Assembly: GCF_027925305.1 (NCBI RefSeq) | Contig: NZ_BSDR01000001.1 | Coordinates: 4,358,501-4,422,500, forward strand | From: Desulforhabdus amnigena | GTDB lineage: Bacteria; Desulfobacterota; Syntrophobacteria; Syntrophobacterales; Syntrophobacteraceae | Length of the DNA stretch: 64,000 nt | Direction of reading: 5' to 3' | In this document: positions 45,094 to 53,914 of the stretch, piece after piece | How the letters are laid out: each line of letters starts with the position of its first letter | Numbering within the stretch: position 1 is the stretch's first letter | Translations under genes and position numbers: made by a program | Notes under the pieces: model-generated | Told to the model about the DNA's origin: nothing | What the model saw: the letters and a program-made list of their open reading frames with translations, nothing else | The model's database searches: none

Positions 45094-47001
45094 TCAAAGC
45101 TTTCTTATGTGATTCTTGAGGCTTGAGATGGCTTGCCTTGTAAATTTCATGTCCTTGTAATAGATCTGCTCAAACTCATCCACGAAGAGACGGGCGTTAT
45201 CCTGAAGCGCTTTATCTTCAACCCGCCGGATAAATTCTTCCAGCCCTTCCCCCTTGCCCTTTTCATAGCCGTGTGACGCCATCTTTCTCAAGAACTGCGC
45301 GACGATTTTTTCGTGAGGGCCTTTCTTGCGGTGGACATGGAAGAGGTAGCCGCAGAAACCCAAAGTCAGGAGAAGCAGAGGAAGAAAAATGTATTGGAGC
45401 AGGGCTCTTTTGCTCATGCCCCACTTCAAATGGGGCTTTTCGAAGCTCGACCGTACGGCGTCGAGAATCTGCAATTGCTTATTGAGGTCGTAGCTGATGA
45501 CCCATTTGTTCCAGTAGTAGTTGAACGTATCCAGCATCAGCTTCAGTCGCATGGAGCCACCCTCAAGCGACCTCATGGTTGCATTTTCAGCGTGGGGTGG
45601 CGTCGGATCGATTCGAAGCCAGCCATCGTTCAGGTAGGCTTCGACCCAGACATGAGCATTGCTCTGGAGGACGAGGTAATAGCCTCCCGCCCTATTGTAA
45701 TAGCCTCCCCTGTACCCTCCGACCACGCGGGATGGAACCCCTCCCATTCTCAGCATCACGGCCAGAGCGGATGCAAAGTATTCGCAGTTTCCCCGCCTGT
45801 AAACGAAGAGAAAATCTTCCAGGGGTGTTTCCGAAACGGGCAGGTCCTGAAGAGAATATTTATAGCCGCCCCCCGTGAAGAGATGTTGAAGCGTTTTAAT
45901 CCAGTCATTCCCCCTGACGCCCTCTTTCAAAGTTTTCACGAACTCCAGAATGCGGGGAGAAAAACCGGGGGGAAGTTGCAAATATCGGTCCCAGTCCATT
46001 CCCGTTTCCGGAATCCACGGGGCCATTACGGAAATCGCCCGGTACCTCGTGCGCTTCTCGAGCGGCGTCCGCAGTGTGTAGGTCAGGTCTCCCGATTTCC
46101 TGACGCCCTCTCCGGAAATGTGGACGGGTTTATCCAGGGCAAAAAGATACCGGTTGCCGTAGGGTTCGAGATAAATGGTTTGAGTGATCTGGTGTCCGTC
46201 GAGGGGAGGGAGAGGCATTTCCGGCCTGGAGGAATCCGTCCTCCAGGCGGAGCCGTCGAATGTATCGAGCACAATGCCGCGCCAGTAGAGATCGTGTTCT
46301 TCCACTTTGGACATTTCGGCCCGTAATACGACCTGGTTGTTTTCCTGAATATTCGAAACTTCTCCCAGAGCGACCTCGTCACTGAAGCCGGCCCGGGAAG
46401 TTTCGGGTCTGCTGAGGAAATTGAAAAGAGGATAGTTGGTTCGAGGGAGTATGATGAAAAAAACGATACAGAGGGGAAGAGTGATGCCGCAGATGAGGAG
46501 GGCCTGATGGAAAATTTTGAGGATGTCTCCTCTATTGACGGCGAGGTCTTCTGCTTGGGAAAAATAAGCGAGCAGTATCAGGGAAAAGGTGGATAGGATG
46601 ATCAAAATGGAGAAATAGATCAGGAAAACAGAACTGAGAGATATGAGGCTCGATCCGACGAGGAGAAACATGCAGAGCACAAGGATCTGCATGTAGTCCC
46701 GGAATTTCTTTTCTTCGAGCAGCTTGATGGCGGCGAGGATGAGGAGTGCGTTCAGGATGGGTTCGATGAGATGGATGGCGGATATTCTGAAAGCGAAAAA
46801 CAGGAGGACGAGAAAGGAAATGCCGTTCAATATCCAGCGTGGGATCTCGAAAGTTTTCCGGATTTCCAGGTAGACCGAAAAAAAGAGCAGGGCCGCAAAA
46901 GAAAGTGAAATATAGATTTCCACATATCGCATCACGGCCGCATAACCCGTGAGAACGGATGCATAGGTTATAAGCTTCAGAATACCTTTAATTTTCACCA
47001 T
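45094..47001 (-). CDS. Transglutaminase-like membrane protein (TgpA/DUF3488 type)
   Basis: A protein of about 635 residues. The N-terminal 200 residues are a bundle of transmembrane helices. A periplasmic transglutaminase core follows with the Cys-His-Asp triad in GNCEYFASALAVMLRMGGVPSRVVGGYRGG, NAHVWVEAYLNDGW and LRIDPTPP. A further TM (ALLQYIFLPLLLLTLGFCGYLF) and a C-terminal DUF4129-like tail close the protein. Homologues in Pseudomonas (TgpA) are essential, with an unknown substrate. The preceding DUF58 and MoxR genes are its usual partners. The ATG at 47001 overlaps the DUF58 gene by 14 nt; an in-frame TTG at 47019 is possible. Confidence 0.9.
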   Translation of the reverse strand: MVKIKGILKLITYASVLTGYAAVMRYVEIYISLSFAALLFFSVYLEIRKTFEIPRWILNGISFLVLLFFAFRISAIHLIEPILNALLILAAIKLLEEKKFRDYMQILVLCMFLLVGSSLISLSSVFLIYFSILIILSTFSLILLAYFSQAEDLAVNRGDILKIFHQALLICGITLPLCIVFFIILPRTNYPLFNFLSRPETSRAGFSDEVALGEVSNIQENNQVVLRAEMSKVEEHDLYWRGIVLDTFDGSAWRTDSSRPEMPLPPLDGHQITQTIYLEPYGNRYLFALDKPVHISGEGVRKSGDLTYTLRTPLEKRTRYRAISVMAPWIPETGMDWDRYLQLPPGFSPRILEFVKTLKEGVRGNDWIKTLQHLFTGGGYKYSLQDLPVSETPLEDFLFVYRRGNCEYFASALAVMLRMGGVPSRVVGGYRGGYYNRAGGYYLVLQSNAHVWVEAYLNDGWLRIDPTPPHAENATMRSLEGGSMRLKLMLDTFNYYWNKWVISYDLNKQLQILDAVRSSFEKPHLKWGMSKRALLQYIFLPLLLLTLGFCGYLFHVHRKKGPHEKIVAQFLRKMASHGYEKGKGEGLEEFIRRVEDKALQDNARLFVDEFEQIYYKDMKFTRQAISSLKNHIRKL

Positions 47002-47821
47002 ACAATGCAAGCTTTTCAAGAAGTCTCAGCTTGTGTGCCGTCGTCATGTTCGGCTTGAATGTCTCTCCACCTATACAGAGGCCTATGGGGATGCGCGACC
47101 GGACCATCTTGAGCACAGTATAGGTAACGCACGAAATGACGGATTCGAGGTCCTTTTTTTCCATCCGATCCAAATCGATCATGAAATGTTGCATATCCAC
47201 AGAGGAAAGTTCTTTGGTCTTCAACTGACCCGTTTTGGCGGTGGACTTCCAACTGATGTACCTGAGAGGATCTCCTGGAACATAATTTCTGATGGAAAGG
47301 AGATCCGCTTCAAATCCGGCCAGGTCTGCGGAAAGATCGCCTTTTGCGCGGGTCCGATGGTCGTGGCACTGGAGTAGCCGGCATTTGAGGGGTTTTGGGA
47401 AAACGACGAGCCGGTGTTCCTGATCCAGGGTTTTATACCGTGTGAAAAAGCTGAAAGGAAAAACAGAGGAAATGCGAATCTTCTCCACAACATTCGTGCC
47501 TCTCTTTTTAAAGCACATGGTCAGTCGGTGGAGTTCACTCGATTTGGCGCCGACAAAGGGGATGAGAATTTCCTGGTCCTGCAGGGCGATCTTGATCAAA
47601 AAGGCGGGCATGAACTTTCTGTGATTTATGAGCTTGATTCCTACGGGGACATCGGTTTTCGCATAAATTTCATCGGGAAATTCCAGAAGGATGTCCATTC
47701 CGCATAGATTCTTTCTTCCGAAAATCCCCGAAACCACCATGTAGCTCAAAAGGGCGGAAGTGACGATATAGACCAGATTGTTTCCCGTATTCACGGCTGA
47801 AAAGCCTATCAGGATGGTCAA
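46988..47821 (-). CDS. DUF58 domain protein (MoxR-associated)
   Basis: This protein of about 277 residues starts with two hydrophobic segments (ILIGFSAVNTGNNLVYIVTSALLSYMVVSG). It continues with a beta-rich domain and the DUF58 signature IRNYVPGDPLRYISWKSTAKTGQLKTKEL, ending in a VWA-like part without clear MIDAS residues. The start is uncertain: the only canonical codon here is TTG at 47821. However, the frame upstream (VIKINKAGFIYILL) looks like the conserved N-terminus of homologues and runs into the moxR stop without ATG, GTG or TTG. It lies in a moxR-DUF58-tgpA operon, a common bacterial module of unknown envelope function. Confidence 0.85.
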   Translation of the reverse strand: MTILIGFSAVNTGNNLVYIVTSALLSYMVVSGIFGRKNLCGMDILLEFPDEIYAKTDVPVGIKLINHRKFMPAFLIKIALQDQEILIPFVGAKSSELHRLTMCFKKRGTNVVEKIRISSVFPFSFFTRYKTLDQEHRLVVFPKPLKCRLLQCHDHRTRAKGDLSADLAGFEADLLSIRNYVPGDPLRYISWKSTAKTGQLKTKELSSVDMQHFMIDLDRMEKKDLESVISCVTYTVLKMVRSRIPIGLCIGGETFKPNMTTAHKLRLLEKLALYGEN

Positions 47822-47856
47822 GAGAATATAGATGAATCCGGCCTTGTTGATTTTGA

Positions 47857-48789
47857 TTACAGAGGGGCTGGAACGGCTCCAAGCAGTGATTTTATGATCT
47901 CCTTTTTGTTTGCATTGTCGTATTCCTCTCGAAACAGAACACGGTGAGGGATCACATATTCCCCGACTTCTTTCACGTCTTCCGGGACTACGAAATCTTT
48001 ACCCTTGAGGTAGGCGTTTGCCTTGGCCGTCTGGATGAGCGCCAGGGCCCCCCGTGTGGAAAGCCCTGCCTGGAGGTATTTGCTGTTCCGGGTCGCCTCG
48101 ATCACATTCAGCAAATAATCCAGCATCTTTTCAGAAACGCAGATTCCGTTCCTGATGTAATCCTGAACTTCGAGGACCTCTTCTTTTCCTATGGCGGGGG
48201 CAATGGAATAGATTTCCTTTCGCTTGCTCCCGCCCTTCAATATCTCTCTTTCGGCAGCCCGGCCGGGATACCCAATGCTGATTTTCATCATGAACCGGTC
48301 GAGTTGCGACTCGGGAAGAGGGAACGTTCCGAACTGTTCTCCAGGGTTTTGAGTCGCAATGACAAAGAAGGGACGGGGAAGGTCGTAGGTCCTCCCCTCG
48401 ATGGTGACCTGTTTTTCACCCATGGCTTCCAGAAGTGCACTCTGGGTTTTTGGGGTGGCCCTATTGATTTCGTCCACCAGGACGATGTGGTTGAAGATGG
48501 GGCCGGGATGAAATTCAAATGCGCCCGTGTTCTTGTTGAAGATGGAAAGCCCAGTGATATCCGATGGGAGAAGATCGCTTGTGAACTGGATCCGGCCGAA
48601 GGTGAGGCCAAGTATTTTCGCAATGGCTATGGCCAGGGTTGTCTTGCCGAGGCCGGGCATGTCTTCTATGAGCAGATGGCCTCTTGAAAACACGCAGGTG
48701 AGCGCGAGCCTCAGGGCAGCTTCCTTCCCATGGATATAGTTGGAGAGAAGGTCGATGGCAGCTTCTATTCTTCCACTTTCTATGGGCAT
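47857..48789 (-). CDS. moxR: MoxR-type AAA+ ATPase
   Basis: A 310-residue AAA ATPase. It has Walker A in EDMPGLGKTTLA, Walker B and the sensor region in VLVDEINRATPKTQSALLEAMGEKQVT, an arginine-finger region FPLPESQLDRFMMK, and the C-terminal lid with LSTRGALALIQTAKANAYLKG. MoxR ATPases act as chaperone-like remodelers with DUF58/VWA partners. The ATG at 48789 is used; an upstream TTG at 48798 is in frame. It follows purM by 46 nt and leads the DUF58 and transglutaminase genes. Confidence 0.92.
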   Translation of the reverse strand: MPIESGRIEAAIDLLSNYIHGKEAALRLALTCVFSRGHLLIEDMPGLGKTTLAIAIAKILGLTFGRIQFTSDLLPSDITGLSIFNKNTGAFEFHPGPIFNHIVLVDEINRATPKTQSALLEAMGEKQVTIEGRTYDLPRPFFVIATQNPGEQFGTFPLPESQLDRFMMKISIGYPGRAAEREILKGGSKRKEIYSIAPAIGKEEVLEVQDYIRNGICVSEKMLDYLLNVIEATRNSKYLQAGLSTRGALALIQTAKANAYLKGKDFVVPEDVKEVGEYVIPHRVLFREEYDNANKKEIIKSLLGAVPAPL

Positions 48790-48835
48790 TGTCTTCAAAG
48801 GACCATTCGCTTCAAAAGGGTTCGGGCGGATTTTT

Positions 48836-49882
48836 CTATCGTTTCTCTATATATACGGCAGGAGCATTTTCATCCTTGGGAACAATCTCTCCAATGCGGT
48901 AGGCTCGCTGCCCCATGGCATTGAGCAATTCAATGATTTCCTGGGTGTCTTTTGGCTCAGTGACAAGTGCATAGCCGATTCCGTTGTTGAAAACATGGTA
49001 CATTTCTTCATCGGGGATGTCGGCGCGTTCCTGGAGGTAGCGGAAAATGGGGGGGACTTCCCATGATCCTTGATGAATCAATGCCTGACAAGCGCGGGGA
49101 AGGATGCGGGGAATATTGTCGTAAAAACCTCCCCCCGTAATGTGGACCATTCCTGCAATAGTGAATTGACGCAAAATTTTCAAAACGGGTTCCACGTAGA
49201 TGCGTGTCGGTTCCAGGAGTTCTTCCGCAGCGGTGCGATTGCACTCTTGAATGAAGCTGTCCGGCTGCAGCTTGAGCTGTTCGAAAACGACCTTACGCAC
49301 CAGGCTGTACCCGTTGGAATGGAGGCCGCTCGATGCCATGCCGACGATGTCATTTCCCACATGGATCGTCGATCCATCAATGATTTCACTATTATCCACC
49401 AGGCCTACGGCAAAGCCCGCCATGTCGTATTCATCGATGCCATAAAAATCCGGCATTTCCGCTGTCTCTCCGCCCACCAGAGAGCAGTTCGCTTCTTTAC
49501 AGCCCGCCACAATTCCGCTGATGAGCTGTTCCACCATGTCCAGATCCAGCCGGCCCAAAGCAAGGTAGTCCAGGAAGAAAAGCGGTCTTGCTCCTTGAAC
49601 GATAATGTCGTTTACACACATGGCCACCAGGTCGATGCCGACGGTATTGTGCCGGTTTGCCCACATGGCCACCTTCAATTTCGTTCCCACGCCGTCCGTG
49701 GACGATACCAGAACGGGCTTATTCATTTCATGACAATTGATGGAGTAGAGTCCCCCAAACCCGCCAATGTCCGTAATGACACCGCTTGTGAATGTGGAAC
49801 GCACGAGAGGTTTGATGCGTTTCACCAGTTCATTGGCCTTGTCCAGATCTACACCCGCTTCCCGATATAGGTTCTTGTTCAT
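48836..49882 (-). CDS. purM: Phosphoribosylformylglycinamidine cyclo-ligase (AIR synthase)
   Basis: A 348-residue PurM, the purine-pathway enzyme that closes the imidazole ring using ATP. Family blocks include DKANELVKRIKPLVRSTF, LVSSTDGVGTKLKVAMWANRHNTVGIDLVAMCVNDIIVQGARPLFFLDYLA, GCKEANCSLVGGETAEMPDFY, SGLHSNGYSLVRKVV and HITGGGFYDNIPRILP. The usual length is matched. Its co-orientation with moxR suggests one transcript, although function is unrelated. The 215-nt gap to the divergent mltG gene should carry both promoters. Confidence 0.97.
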   Translation of the reverse strand: MNKNLYREAGVDLDKANELVKRIKPLVRSTFTSGVITDIGGFGGLYSINCHEMNKPVLVSSTDGVGTKLKVAMWANRHNTVGIDLVAMCVNDIIVQGARPLFFLDYLALGRLDLDMVEQLISGIVAGCKEANCSLVGGETAEMPDFYGIDEYDMAGFAVGLVDNSEIIDGSTIHVGNDIVGMASSGLHSNGYSLVRKVVFEQLKLQPDSFIQECNRTAAEELLEPTRIYVEPVLKILRQFTIAGMVHITGGGFYDNIPRILPRACQALIHQGSWEVPPIFRYLQERADIPDEEMYHVFNNGIGYALVTEPKDTQEIIELLNAMGQRAYRIGEIVPKDENAPAVYIEKR

Positions 49883-50097
49883 GGATATCGAATTCTCCCC
49901 CGAATAATGAAGTCACTGAAGTCAGAAAAAAATAGTAACCATAGATATACCATGTATCGGTTTCAACACCAAAGATTCTAAATCTTTTTATCGTTTTTTT
50001 ATCCTGGTGGTTTTGTGGACCTTGCGGATTCGCGCTCCGAGTTGTCCTTCCTTTTTTTTCATGTTAATGAAAGTTGTCTTTTCTTGAGGAGGTGAAG

Positions 50098-51174
50098 ATG
50101 GGTCATTTCTGCAGGATCCGGGAAACGTTTTATTATTTCGCCCTTGCTGTGATAGGGGTGGGCTGTATCCTGGGGGGACTGTTGGCTTTTGATTTTTGGC
50201 TCTTTTTGCGGTTGCCCGGCAACTTCGCGCGGGAATCGAAAGAAGTGAGCATCCGTTCCGGGATGAATGCATCGGCTGTTTCCCGGCTTCTCTATCGGCA
50301 GGGTGTGATCTCGGACGCCCGGAAGTTTTACTTTCTTTGCCGGTTTCGGCGTGTGGGTCAAAAACTCCAGGCGGGGGAGTATGCCTTTTCCTCTTTTTCC
50401 ACACCCGGCCAGGTGCTCGATCAGATCGTCTCCGGAAGAGTCGCTGTGCAGCGTGTAACTGTGCCCGAAGGTTCGACGGTGCGGGACATTGCACGGATTT
50501 TGAAAGAAAAGGGCCTGGCGTCGGATGAGATTATCCTGAGTGCAGCCGGTGATTCGAACCTGCTCCGAACATTGGGAATCGATGCAAACAGCATGGAGGG
50601 ATATCTTTTCCCTGATACTTATTATTTCAATAGATCGCAAGACGAGAAGGCCATCTTGAAAACCATGGTGCATCAGTTCTGGAGGCATCTGCCGGCCGGT
50701 TGGCAGGAACGCGCCGGGGAACTCGGGCTGACCCTGCATGAAGTATTGACTCTGGCTTCCATCGTGGAAAAAGAAGCTGTCATGGATTCGGAGCGGCCGG
50801 TTATAGCGGGAGTGTTTTTCAACCGTCTGGACCGGGATATGCCTCTCCAGAGTGATCCTACGGCGGTTTATGACCTGGAGGGTTTTTCTGGACCCATTTT
50901 ATGGAACCATTTGAAGCGTGAAAGTCCTTATAATACTTATCGAAATAGGGGGCTTCCCATAGGGCCCATATGCAATCCGGGAGCCAAATCCATCAAGGCG
51001 GTATTGTTTGCCGAAAATGTTCCCTATCTTTATTTTGTGAGCAACAGCGATGGGACTCATCACTTCTCGACAAGCCTGGAAGAACATTCCCAGGCTGTTT
51101 TCCGCTACAGGCAACTGAAAAAATCGACGGTCGCCGGTGAGGAATCCGGTTCTGCCGATACTTCTTCTCCTTAA
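50098..51174 (+). CDS. mltG: Endolytic murein transglycosylase MltG (YceG)
   Basis: A 358-residue inner-membrane protein with one N-terminal transmembrane helix (YYFALAVIGVGCILGGLLAF) and a periplasmic LysM-like plus YceG domain. The catalytic Glu is in LTLASIVEKEAV, and the conserved PLQSDPTAVYDL, SPYNTYRNRGLPIGPICNPG and YLYFVSNSDGTHHFS follow. It cleaves nascent glycan strands and sets their length. GAGGAGGTG immediately precedes the ATG at 50098. It is followed by the nucleotidyltransferase gene 27 nt on, so the two may be co-transcribed. Confidence 0.95.
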   Translation: MGHFCRIRETFYYFALAVIGVGCILGGLLAFDFWLFLRLPGNFARESKEVSIRSGMNASAVSRLLYRQGVISDARKFYFLCRFRRVGQKLQAGEYAFSSFSTPGQVLDQIVSGRVAVQRVTVPEGSTVRDIARILKEKGLASDEIILSAAGDSNLLRTLGIDANSMEGYLFPDTYYFNRSQDEKAILKTMVHQFWRHLPAGWQERAGELGLTLHEVLTLASIVEKEAVMDSERPVIAGVFFNRLDRDMPLQSDPTAVYDLEGFSGPILWNHLKRESPYNTYRNRGLPIGPICNPGAKSIKAVLFAENVPYLYFVSNSDGTHHFSTSLEEHSQAVFRYRQLKKSTVAGEESGSADTSSP

Positions 51175-51201
51175 ACCCGCAGTGTCAAGGTTGAGGTATG
51201 C

Positions 51202-52026
51202 ATGAAGCATTCCAAATCAGAAAAGGTGGCAAATGTCGTCTTTGCTGCAGGCAAGGGAAGTCGCATGCTCGGCTACGAAGGAAACAAGACGCTGCTTCCC
51301 CTGGTTCCCAAAGATTCCCTTTATAAAGGGGAACGTCCCCTGCTTGTGGAAGTTTTGACGAACCTGCCTTCGGGTCCCAAAGGAATCGTTGTCCATCATT
51401 GCGCGGAGGATGTGCAGCGGATCACCAAAGGCTTCGGTGCGGTGTACCTTTTTCAGCCGGTCACCAACGGGACGGGAGGAGCTTTACTCGCCGCGCGCCC
51501 CTTTCTGGAATCCGTTTCCGAAGAGGCCGTCATCATCACCATGGGAGATGTTCCCATGATAGAACCCACCACGTATGAAAAACTGGTGAGCGGACTGGGC
51601 GCGCACCAACTCATGGTCCTCGGGTTTGTTCCGCGGGACAGGGGGCAATACGGCATGCTGGAAATGGAGGGCGACCGTGTGTTGCGCATCGTGGAATGGA
51701 AGTACTGGAAAACGTTTTCAGCGGAGGAACAATCCAGGCTGAAATATTGTAACGCCGGGGTCTATGCGGTGCGGCGTAACGCACTGCTTCCGTACTTGGA
51801 GCAGCTTGCCGGGCGGCCTCATCGCGTGCGAAAGCAGCGGGGAGAGGAGTGGGTCACCATCGAAGAGTATTTCCTTACGGACCTGGTGGAATGGATGAGC
51901 GCCGATGGACTTTCCATCGGGATCGTCGAGGCCCTGGAAGAAGAAGTCATGGGTGTGGATACGCCTGAAGCTCTTGGAAAAGCTCAGGCGCGATATGCAG
52001 AAAAGCTGCGCAATCAAAGGAGCTGA
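51202..52026 (+). CDS. Sugar-1-phosphate nucleotidyltransferase (GlmU N-domain-like)
   Basis: A 274-residue nucleotidyltransferase. The signature VFAAGKGSRMLGYEGNKTLLPL matches the GxGxRM-K motif of the family; VTNGTGGALLAARPFL and ITMGDVPMIEPTTYEKL (metal-binding Asp) resemble the GlmU uridyltransferase domain. CNAGVYAVRRNALLPYL is the acceptor-site region. There is no left-handed beta-helix acetyltransferase domain, so it is not complete GlmU (about 450 residues). It probably makes UDP-GlcNAc or another NDP-sugar for the envelope; the sugar is unknown. Confidence 0.85.
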   Translation: MKHSKSEKVANVVFAAGKGSRMLGYEGNKTLLPLVPKDSLYKGERPLLVEVLTNLPSGPKGIVVHHCAEDVQRITKGFGAVYLFQPVTNGTGGALLAARPFLESVSEEAVIITMGDVPMIEPTTYEKLVSGLGAHQLMVLGFVPRDRGQYGMLEMEGDRVLRIVEWKYWKTFSAEEQSRLKYCNAGVYAVRRNALLPYLEQLAGRPHRVRKQRGEEWVTIEEYFLTDLVEWMSADGLSIGIVEALEEEVMGVDTPEALGKAQARYAEKLRNQRS

Positions 52027-52027
52027 G

Positions 52028-52819
52028 CTACGGAGTCAGAGACACCCTTGCCCAGTAGCGGTTTCCTTTTTCGATTACATCGATGGGAATTCCAAAGGCT
52101 TGAGTCAACAGCTCCGATCTTAGCATTTCGTTTTTCCTGCCCTGTGCCAGGCAGCGTCCGCCTTCCATGAGAAATACATGAGAAAAGACGGGCATGATTT
52201 CTTCCAGATAATGTGTCACAAAAATCATTGTGGGGGCATCCGGCGCCCTGCCCAGGTCTTCCAGGGTCCGCAGGAGCTGTTCGCGTGCCACTATGTCGAG
52301 GCCCGAGCAGGGCTCATCCAGGATGAGAAGCTGCGGATGATGGATGAGAGACCGGGCGATGAGCAGCCGCTGCTTTTCTCCCTGGGAGAGAACTCCGTAG
52401 GGAAGGTCCAGAACGTGCTGGCAATGGAGACGCTCTGCCAGATTTCGGGCCTGATGGTAATCTTTCTCCTCCGGAGTTTGAAAAATACCGATGGATGCGT
52501 ATTTCCCACTGACGATGAGGTCCAACGGCTTTTCGGATGAAGGGATCTGAGCCTGAAGGAAGGAGCCCACCCACCCGATTTTTTTCCTCAATTCCCGCAA
52601 ATCGATCTGTCCGAATTTTTCTCCCAGAACGGTGATTTGACCTTTGGAAGGCCACAGGTATCCCGCCAAAAGCTGGAGAAGTGTGGTCTTTCCCGAACCG
52701 TTGGCCCCGAGCACCACCCAGTGGTGTCCGGGAGATACGGACCAGTGAATCCGGTCCAGGATCACACGACGCCGACGGATAAAAGTCACTTCCTCTAACG
52801 AAATCCATTCAGAATGCAC
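52028..52819 (-). CDS. ABC transporter ATP-binding protein (YlmA/ModF-like)
   Basis: An ATPase of about 263 residues: Walker A GANGSGKTT, Q-loop region VGSFLQAQIP, signature LSQGEKQRLLIARSL, Walker B LLILDEPCSGLD and H-loop FVTHYLEEI. It resembles single-domain ATPases such as YlmA and the metal/molybdate-type ModF halves. No permease is next to it. The frame is open to 52894, but those residues are encoded by a fragment of repeat C, so I favour GTG 52819 (AGAGAG upstream). It ends 1 nt from the convergent nucleotidyltransferase stop and follows the quinone oxidoreductase gene by about 81 nt. Confidence 0.82.
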   Translation of the reverse strand: MHSEWISLEEVTFIRRRRVILDRIHWSVSPGHHWVVLGANGSGKTTLLQLLAGYLWPSKGQITVLGEKFGQIDLRELRKKIGWVGSFLQAQIPSSEKPLDLIVSGKYASIGIFQTPEEKDYHQARNLAERLHCQHVLDLPYGVLSQGEKQRLLIARSLIHHPQLLILDEPCSGLDIVAREQLLRTLEDLGRAPDAPTMIFVTHYLEEIMPVFSHVFLMEGGRCLAQGRKNEMLRSELLTQAFGIPIDVIEKGNRYWARVSLTP

Positions 52820-52849
52820 AACAGATGCTCTCTTCAAAAAATGGAGGTT

Positions 52850-52876
52850 TCTAATTGGAATCCGCCAATCCCTTAA
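52850..52876. repeat. Fragment of repeat family C
   Basis: TCTAATTGGAATCCGCCAATC is the reverse of the family C end (GGCGGATTCCAATATCCC). The copy is short, and its translation adds a spurious N-terminus to the ABC ATPase gene. Confidence 0.6.
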
Positions 52877-52900
52877 AATCCGATTATTCCGCATACCAGC

Positions 52901-53914
52901 TCAACCACCGGTTTGCCAGGTCAGGACGACTTTTCCAAAGTGCTTCCCTTCACGTAAGTACTGATGAGCCCTTTCGACTTCATGGATGGGATAAATCTTG
53001 TCTATGATGGGGCACACTCTGCCCGATTTCAAGAGGGGGCCCACATGCTCCGCAAAGTCTTGGGCCAGAGCGGCCTTTTCTTCCCTGGATTGGCTGCGCA
53101 GAACAGACCCTATGATGCGCAGTCTTTTGGTGAGAAGGGGAGCCAGGGGGATTTCACATTTATTGCCCCCCATAAGACCGATGATTACGAGACGTCCCCG
53201 GCTTTTGAGAATATCCAGATGCCTGGCAAGATAAGAGGCTCCGATCCAATCCAGGATGGCATCCACTCCCTTGCCCCCGGTCAGTTCCATGGTCCGGGCT
53301 GCGAAATCCTCTTCCTTGTAGTTGATGCCGTATGATGCGCCGAGGTCGAGACATTTAGCGATTTTTTCGGAATCGCCGGCTGTGATGATCGTTTGAACGC
53401 CCGCTTCCCTGGCAAGCTGAATGGCCGCTGTTCCTACGCCGCTCCCGCCCCCGTGGATCAGCAGTGTTTCATCCGCCCTGACGGCCGCCTCTCTGAAGAG
53501 GTTGTGGAATGCCGTGAAAAATACTTCGGCAGTGGCCGCAGCTTCGACAAAACTGAGGTTTTCGGGAATGGAAACCAGGTGATCGTGAGGGACGGCTACA
53601 TAGCGGCCGTAGCCTCCGCCGGCCACTATGCCGAAAACCCTGTCGCTCAGACCCCATGCCTCCACATCGGAGGATTTTTGGACGACAAATCCGGCAAAAT
53701 CCAGACCCATCACGGAAGATGCGCCGGGGGGAGGCGGGTACAAGCCGCGGCGCTGCAAAAGATCCGCCCGATTGACCGAACATGCTTCCACCTGTACCAG
53801 AACTTCACCGGCCTGGAGCGTGGGGCGGGGAATTTCGTCCAGAATCAGGGAATTCCAGTCCCCTCTCTTGCCGGATTCCCGGATAACTACGGCCTGCATC
53901 ATATCCTCATTCAT
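52901..53914 (-). CDS. Zinc-independent NAD(P)H quinone oxidoreductase (PIG3-like MDR)
   Basis: A 337-residue medium-chain reductase/dehydrogenase of the quinone oxidoreductase type. The hallmark of the PIG3 subgroup is VNRADLLQRRGLYPPPPGASSVMGLDFAG. The nucleotide-binding part has LIHGGGSGVGTAAIQLAREAG and VDAILDWIGASYL, and the end LTKRLRIIGSVLRSQS is typical. It reduces quinones or enones with NADPH and lacks the zinc-ligand pattern of alcohol dehydrogenases. Its ATG overlaps the radC stop in an ATGA junction, with GGAGGG upstream. It is part of the mlaC-like/radC/qor chain. Confidence 0.9.
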   Translation of the reverse strand: MNEDMMQAVVIRESGKRGDWNSLILDEIPRPTLQAGEVLVQVEACSVNRADLLQRRGLYPPPPGASSVMGLDFAGFVVQKSSDVEAWGLSDRVFGIVAGGGYGRYVAVPHDHLVSIPENLSFVEAAATAEVFFTAFHNLFREAAVRADETLLIHGGGSGVGTAAIQLAREAGVQTIITAGDSEKIAKCLDLGASYGINYKEEDFAARTMELTGGKGVDAILDWIGASYLARHLDILKSRGRLVIIGLMGGNKCEIPLAPLLTKRLRIIGSVLRSQSREEKAALAQDFAEHVGPLLKSGRVCPIIDKIYPIHEVERAHQYLREGKHFGKVVLTWQTGG

